A model generated the notes under the pieces. It was not told the DNA's origin and ran no database searches. It was given only the letters and a program-made list of their open reading frames with translations. A program made the translations under genes and the position numbers. A stretch of 64,000 nucleotides of DNA from Amycolatopsis sp. NBC_00345 (GTDB lineage Bacteria > Actinomycetota > Actinomycetes > Mycobacteriales > Pseudonocardiaceae): contig NZ_CP107995.1 in assembly GCF_036116635.1 (NCBI RefSeq), forward strand, positions 4,650,001-4,714,000. Direction: 5' to 3'. Below, piece after piece: positions 60,089 to 64,000 of the stretch (position 1 is its first letter; each line of letters opens with the position of its first letter).

Positions 60089-60094
60089 AGCGTA
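60089..60094 (-). promoter_or_regulatory. Probable -10 of a leaderless rimO transcript
   Basis: TACGCT on the minus strand ends 7 nt before the GTG start of rimO, and no ribosome-binding site is found in between. Geometry equals that of the ParA-like and GNAT genes. Confidence 0.6.
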
Positions 60095-60155
60095 GCCGCC
60101 GGGGTCGGGCCGGGCGGCGACGGCGTCGCCCAGACGGTGAGACGGCCCGGTGACC

Positions 60156-60179
60156 CGGCACCGCGGCACCGCGGCACCG
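60156..60179. repeat. Three tandem 8-bp units
   Basis: CGGCACCG occurs three times in tandem (60156-60163, 60164-60171, 60172-60179) in the 152-bp gap between rimO and the AAA gene. No function is evident. Confidence 0.7.
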
Positions 60180-60233
60180 GCAGGCCGGCCACGGTCGGCA
60201 GTGCGAGCCCCGCGTGCCGGCCCCCGCCGTCGC

Positions 60234-63200
60234 TCACCCCGGCTCGGCCAGGTCGGCCGCGGTCAGCAGGGTGAGCTCGGCGTCGCCGACCGCCTCCAGG
60301 TCGACGTCCGGCCCGGCCAGGCGCAGCGACTGCGCGGCGATCGCGCGTTCCAGCCGGGCCCGGGCGGAGCGGCCGTTGGCGAACCCGCGGCCGCGGTCGA
60401 TGCCGGCCATGACCCCGGGCAGCGCGGCCGTCAGGTCCGCGCTCAGCCGGTAGCCCTGCCCGGCCGCCATCGCGGCGAAGATGGCGGTGAGCTGGGCGGC
60501 GTCGTAGTCGGCGAACTCGACCGTGCCGCCGAAGCGCGAGCGCAGCCCGGCGTTGGCGTCCAGGAAGCGGTCCATGTCCGCCGGGTAGCCCGCGGCGATC
60601 ACGATCAGGTCCTCCCGGTGGTTCTCCATCTGCACGAGCAGTTCGGCGATGGCCTCCGGGCCGAAGTCGGACCCGGTCCCCTGCGCCAGCGTGTAAGCCT
60701 CGTCCACGAACAGCACGCCGCCGATCGCGCGTTCGCACACCTCGCGGGTCTTCGGCGCCGTCTGCCCCACGTGCTCCCCGACCAGGTCCGGCCGCGCGAC
60801 CTCGACCAGGTGCCCGGACGGCAGCACCCCCAGCTCGCGGTAGAGCTGTCCCATCAGCCGCGCGACCGTGGTCTTGGCGGTGCCGGGGTTGCCGGTGAAG
60901 ACCAGGTGACGGCTGCGCGCGCCGACCGGCAGCCCGGCCTTGCGGCGCCGCGCGTCCATCCGGGTCTCCGCGACGAGCGCCCGGACTCGCTGCTTGACCT
61001 CGTCGAGGCCGATCATGCCGTCGAGTTCGGCCAGCAGCTCGTCGAGGCCGCGCCGCGGTCCGGCGTCGTCGGCGACCGCGACCCCGGACTCCCCCGGCAG
61101 GTCGGCGGCGATCAGCAGCGCCAGCGCGGAGTCGGGGCCGGCGGGCTGCGCGGCGAGCCGTCCGGCCTGCTTCCCGAGCACGGCCTCCAGCAGCCCGCGC
61201 GCGGAGCGTCCGTTGGCGAAGCCGCGGCCACGCGGGATCCGGCGGATCGCCTCGGGCAGCGCCGCGGCCAGGTCGCCGTCGAGCCGGTAACCCTGGCTTT
61301 CGGCCATCAGCCGGAAGATGGCGGCCAGCTCGTCGTTGTCGTAGTCCGGGAACTCGATCCGGGAGGAGAAACGCGACCGCAGGCCGGGATTCGACTCGAG
61401 GAAGCCGTCCATCTCCTTCGGGTAGCCCGCGACGAGCACCACCAGGTCGTCCCGGTGGTTCTCCATCTGGACCAGGACCTCGGCGACGGCCTCGCGCCCG
61501 AACTCGTCCTCCTTGTCGAGGGCGAGGCTGTAGGCCTCGTCGATGAACAGCACGCCGCCGGTCGCCCGTTCGCAGACCGCGCGGGTCTTCTTCGACGTCT
61601 CGCCGATGTACTCGCCGACCAGGTCCGGCCGGGCCACTTCGACCACGTGCCCCTTGGACAGCATCCCGAGCGCCTGGTAGATCTTCCCGATCAACCGGGC
61701 GACGGTCGTCTTCGCGGTGCCCGGGTTGCCGGTGAGCACCAGGTGCCGGCTGCGGACCGTGACCGGCAGGCCCGCGTCCCGGCGCCGCGCGTCGATCGCC
61801 GCTTCGGAGACCAGCGCCCGCACCCGCTGTTTCACCGGGGTGAGCCCGATCATCGCGTCCAGCTCGGCCAGCAGGTCCTCGACCGGGCGGCCGGCCCGCT
61901 GCTCCGCCTCGGCGACCAGCGGCGCGACGTGCTCCAGCCCGAGGTGGACCCGGCCGTCCGGGGACACCCCGCCGGCGACGGCCCCGCGGGCGGCCGCGTC
62001 GAGCAGCGCCTCCACCCCGCGGGCGCCGTTGCCCCTGGCCAGCGGGGCGAGCCGATCTCGCACCGCGGGCGGCAGCACGAACGAGCGTTCAGCCGCGACC
62101 ACGTCCAGCAGCGCGGCCGTCCGGCCGGGGTGGGGGAACCGCGCCATCCGGTACTGGATCACCGCCTGCGCGAAGTCCGGCGCCTCGGTGCGCAGCACCT
62201 CCAGCACGCGCTCGGTGCCCGCGAGCACCAGCAGGCGGCAGCTGTTCTGATCGTGCGCGTAGTCCCGGAGCGCGCGCAGGACGCCGCCGGGTTCCTTCTC
62301 GAAGAGGGCGTCGACTTCTTCGATCAGGAGGAGCGGCGGATCCCCCTGCTTGGCGACGTGCTCGCGCAGCACCACCTCGACCGGCTCGTCGCCGGCCATG
62401 GCCAGCAGCTCCGGGGCGGTGACCGCCACCTCGGCCTCGAACCCGACGTCGGCGACCCGGAGTTCGGCGCGGAGCGTCCGCCACAACCGGCGCTGCCCGG
62501 TGTGGGGCTCGCCGACGAGCAGCACGAACGGGTTCGGCTGCTTCATGCCCGAGTTCTGCCGGGCCGCCCAGTCCCGATGCGCGACGACCCACTGGGCGTG
62601 GGCCTTTTCGTACTGCTCCTGCTCACGCCGCTCCCACATCCGGTTCCCGGCCGAGAGCAGGTCGAACGTCACCGAGCGGGTGGTCCGGGCGAGATCGTCG
62701 AGGTACCCGTGCTGCTTGCCCTTCGGCCGCTCCGGCTCCGGCGGCGGGGGTTCGCCCTGGCCGTCCTGGGTGCCGTGCCTGCTGCGGTCGGCCCAGGCGA
62801 CGACCTGCACCACCCGCCGCACGAACTCACCGGCCGGCTCGGCCCCCGCGACGAACGCCCCGCAGGCGAGGTTCTCGACCCGCACCGGCGCCTCGGCCGT
62901 CCGCGCGGGCACCGGCTGCGGAACCGGGCCGGACGGCGGGCCGGGGACGGCGGCCAGGCGTGGCGGAGCAGCGGCAGGGCGATTCGGGCCGGGAGGACCA
63001 CTCCGGCCGGTTGGCGGACCGGGTTGAGCCGGCTGGCCCGGTTGACCAGGCTGGCCGAGTTGAGCTGGCGGACCGGACTGAGCAGGCTGGCCCGGTTGAG
63101 CCGACGGACCGGGTCGGCCAGGCGAGCCGGGCGTCGGGCCCGCCTGCCCGAAACCGTTCGCCGGCACGATCCGCGTGGCGGCGCGGTAGCCGGGATCCGC

Positions 63201-63365
63201 GGGCACCGTGCCGAACTGCCAGGCGCCGCCGGGCCGGGTCCACTGCACCGGCTGCCCGGGGACGAGCAGCCACGAAGTGCCGTCCGGTCCCGCCAGCAAT
63301 GTCGTGCGGCCCTGTGTGGCTTCCGCCTGGGCCGCCTGGAACGCGTCCCACCCCGCGCGCGTCAT
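60234..63365 (-). CDS. Tandem CbxX/CfqX-type AAA ATPase with degenerate third AAA module
   Basis: A 1043-residue cytoplasmic ATPase. It opens with a 60-residue WDAFQAAQAEA domain, then a Pro/Gly/Gln-rich linker (about 75-155). Residues 280-480 form a degenerate AAA module: GEPHTGQRR (285-293) replaces a P-loop, losing the GK, while a Walker B-like LLLIEEVDAL remains at 345-354. Two complete CbxX modules follow with P-loops GNPGTAKT at 546-553 and 825-832, each with VLFIDEAY or VLFVDEAY and the RGFANGR sensor region. CbxX proteins remodel complexes (EccA in ESX systems, Rubisco activase). The partner here is unknown. ATG at 63365. Confidence 0.88.
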   Translation of the reverse strand: MTRAGWDAFQAAQAEATQGRTTLLAGPDGTSWLLVPGQPVQWTRPGGAWQFGTVPADPGYRAATRIVPANGFGQAGPTPGSPGRPGPSAQPGQPAQSGPPAQLGQPGQPGQPAQPGPPTGRSGPPGPNRPAAAPPRLAAVPGPPSGPVPQPVPARTAEAPVRVENLACGAFVAGAEPAGEFVRRVVQVVAWADRSRHGTQDGQGEPPPPEPERPKGKQHGYLDDLARTTRSVTFDLLSAGNRMWERREQEQYEKAHAQWVVAHRDWAARQNSGMKQPNPFVLLVGEPHTGQRRLWRTLRAELRVADVGFEAEVAVTAPELLAMAGDEPVEVVLREHVAKQGDPPLLLIEEVDALFEKEPGGVLRALRDYAHDQNSCRLLVLAGTERVLEVLRTEAPDFAQAVIQYRMARFPHPGRTAALLDVVAAERSFVLPPAVRDRLAPLARGNGARGVEALLDAAARGAVAGGVSPDGRVHLGLEHVAPLVAEAEQRAGRPVEDLLAELDAMIGLTPVKQRVRALVSEAAIDARRRDAGLPVTVRSRHLVLTGNPGTAKTTVARLIGKIYQALGMLSKGHVVEVARPDLVGEYIGETSKKTRAVCERATGGVLFIDEAYSLALDKEDEFGREAVAEVLVQMENHRDDLVVLVAGYPKEMDGFLESNPGLRSRFSSRIEFPDYDNDELAAIFRLMAESQGYRLDGDLAAALPEAIRRIPRGRGFANGRSARGLLEAVLGKQAGRLAAQPAGPDSALALLIAADLPGESGVAVADDAGPRRGLDELLAELDGMIGLDEVKQRVRALVAETRMDARRRKAGLPVGARSRHLVFTGNPGTAKTTVARLMGQLYRELGVLPSGHLVEVARPDLVGEHVGQTAPKTREVCERAIGGVLFVDEAYTLAQGTGSDFGPEAIAELLVQMENHREDLIVIAAGYPADMDRFLDANAGLRSRFGGTVEFADYDAAQLTAIFAAMAAGQGYRLSADLTAALPGVMAGIDRGRGFANGRSARARLERAIAAQSLRLAGPDVDLEAVGDAELTLLTAADLAEPG

Positions 63366-63434
63366 TTCCGCCCCGCTCCCCCCGTGCCGGTTCCCTCGGC
63401 ACGACAGCATAGGGGCGTCGTCCGACGGCGGTGA

Positions 63435-64000
63435 TCACCAGTTCAAGGCCGCGCTCATCTGCTTGTCCATGATGGGGGACAACGTGGTCAGGAAGGTCGC
63501 GGTGACGTGGTTGTCGTCCATGTAGACGAGCACGTTGCCGACCACGGCCGGGCAGGTGTCCGCTTCGCAGAAGTAGTCCGTGAAGTCCAGGAAGGACACG
63601 TTGCCCGGAACGTTCGGCACCGTGGCGTAGGGCGCGACCGGCGGCAGCACGTCGTCGCGGTCGCGGCTGCAGCCCGGGTCGGACGGGGTCCGCTCGGCGA
63701 CGCAGGCGGCCATGTCGAAGCCGAACCGCGGGTTGTCGCGCAGCGCCACCACGGGGATGCCGGCCCGGTCCAGCCTCGACCACCGGTCGAGGAAGCCCTG
63801 CGGAGTGGTCTCGGTGATCCCGGCGCCCACGTTCAGGCTGCCCAGCGTCACGACGGCGTCCGGGCGCATCGCCACGATCTCGGCGGCCGCGGCCTTGTTC
63901 CAGTCGAGGCAGGGCTGGTCGCCCGGCATCAGGTCGGCGGTGGCGGAGAACGGGCAGGCGCCCTTGAGCATCGAGGTGACCTGCCAGCCCTTGCTCTGGA
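63435..64000 (-). CDS. SGNH-domain acyltransferase C-terminal part (partial)
   Basis: The last 188 codons of a larger protein whose start lies beyond the window edge. The segment GWQVTSMLKGACPFS, then PCLDWNKAAAAEIVAMRPDAVVTLGS, and the terminal MDDNHVTATFLTTLSP are typical of SGNH domains fused to OafA-type acyltransferase-3 membrane proteins; DDNH carries the catalytic Asp and His. Cysteines in CAVERTPSDPGCSRD and FCEADTCPAV suggest an extracellular, disulfide-bonded domain. Such proteins acetylate or acylate envelope glycans. The frame is open to the window end. Confidence 0.85.
   Translation of the reverse strand, partial: QSKGWQVTSMLKGACPFSATADLMPGDQPCLDWNKAAAAEIVAMRPDAVVTLGSLNVGAGITETTPQGFLDRWSRLDRAGIPVVALRDNPRFGFDMAACVAERTPSDPGCSRDRDDVLPPVAPYATVPNVPGNVSFLDFTDYFCEADTCPAVVGNVLVYMDDNHVTATFLTTLSPIMDKQMSAALNW

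Overview
The window is high-GC actinobacterial chromosome, most likely from the Pseudonocardiaceae and closest in style to Amycolatopsis. The reasons are GC-rich codons, many GTG and TTG starts, a full mraZ-to-wag31 division and cell-wall (dcw) cluster with SepF and Wag31, an actinobacterial ileS T-box, a SigK/RskA lipid locus like that of mycobacteria, and a ClgR/PspA/PspM stress block. It is a core chromosomal region. I see no prophage, integrase, intact insertion sequence, CRISPR array, rRNA or tRNA.

Layout. Positions 1-8.6 kb hold a partial cation/proton antiporter, a class B PBP, ileS with its T-box leader, a frameshifted MFS exporter facing an ArsR-type regulator, and a small membrane protein. 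Positions 8.8-13.7 kb hold the distal dcw genes on the minus strand: wag31, yggT, sepF, yggS, pgeF and ftsZ. Positions 14-21.5 kb are an accessory block between ftsZ and ftsQ: rskA-sigK-DUF1365-FAD oxidase (minus), divergent from a cyclopropane-fatty-acid synthase and a DUF1295 enzyme (plus), followed by a damaged DUF664 gene, an OsmC peroxidase and an NmrA-type reductase. Positions 21.6-36.6 kb hold the rest of dcw (ftsQ murC murG ftsW murD mraY murF murE ftsI ftsL rsmH mraZ), mostly coupled through GTGA/ATGA overlaps.

Upstream of mraZ is an ESX-associated group (EspG, PPE-like, DUF3558 lipoprotein, small ESX-like protein) and a divergent moxR-DUF58-transglutaminase operon. A DUF3040 protein, a 1.2 kb repeat-rich non-coding stretch, DNA polymerase IV, a methyltransferase, a ParA-like ATPase and an Nei-type glycosylase follow. 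Next come a structured RNA candidate, a GNAT acetyltransferase, pyrD and an allophanate hydrolase-like amidase. The right end carries the pspM/pspA/clgR/pncC/pgsA/rimO block, a large CbxX-type AAA protein and a partial SGNH domain.

How the genes work together. Most of the window serves growth and envelope upkeep: lipid II synthesis (mur, mraY), septal synthesis (ftsI, ftsW, ftsQ, ftsL), Z-ring assembly (ftsZ, sepF), polar growth (wag31) and membrane-stress response (psp). The sigK block adds lipid modification under its own control. Its two divergent operons appear to start from twin SigK-type promoters that give leaderless mRNAs.

The least explained signals are non-coding: a GTGGGG array with alternating 12/10-bp spacing upstream of mraZ, a multi-stem RNA region with a 12-codon ORF at 50.65-50.97 kb, long perfect hairpins at four loci, and an inserted or duplicated segment at the DUF58/transglutaminase junction.
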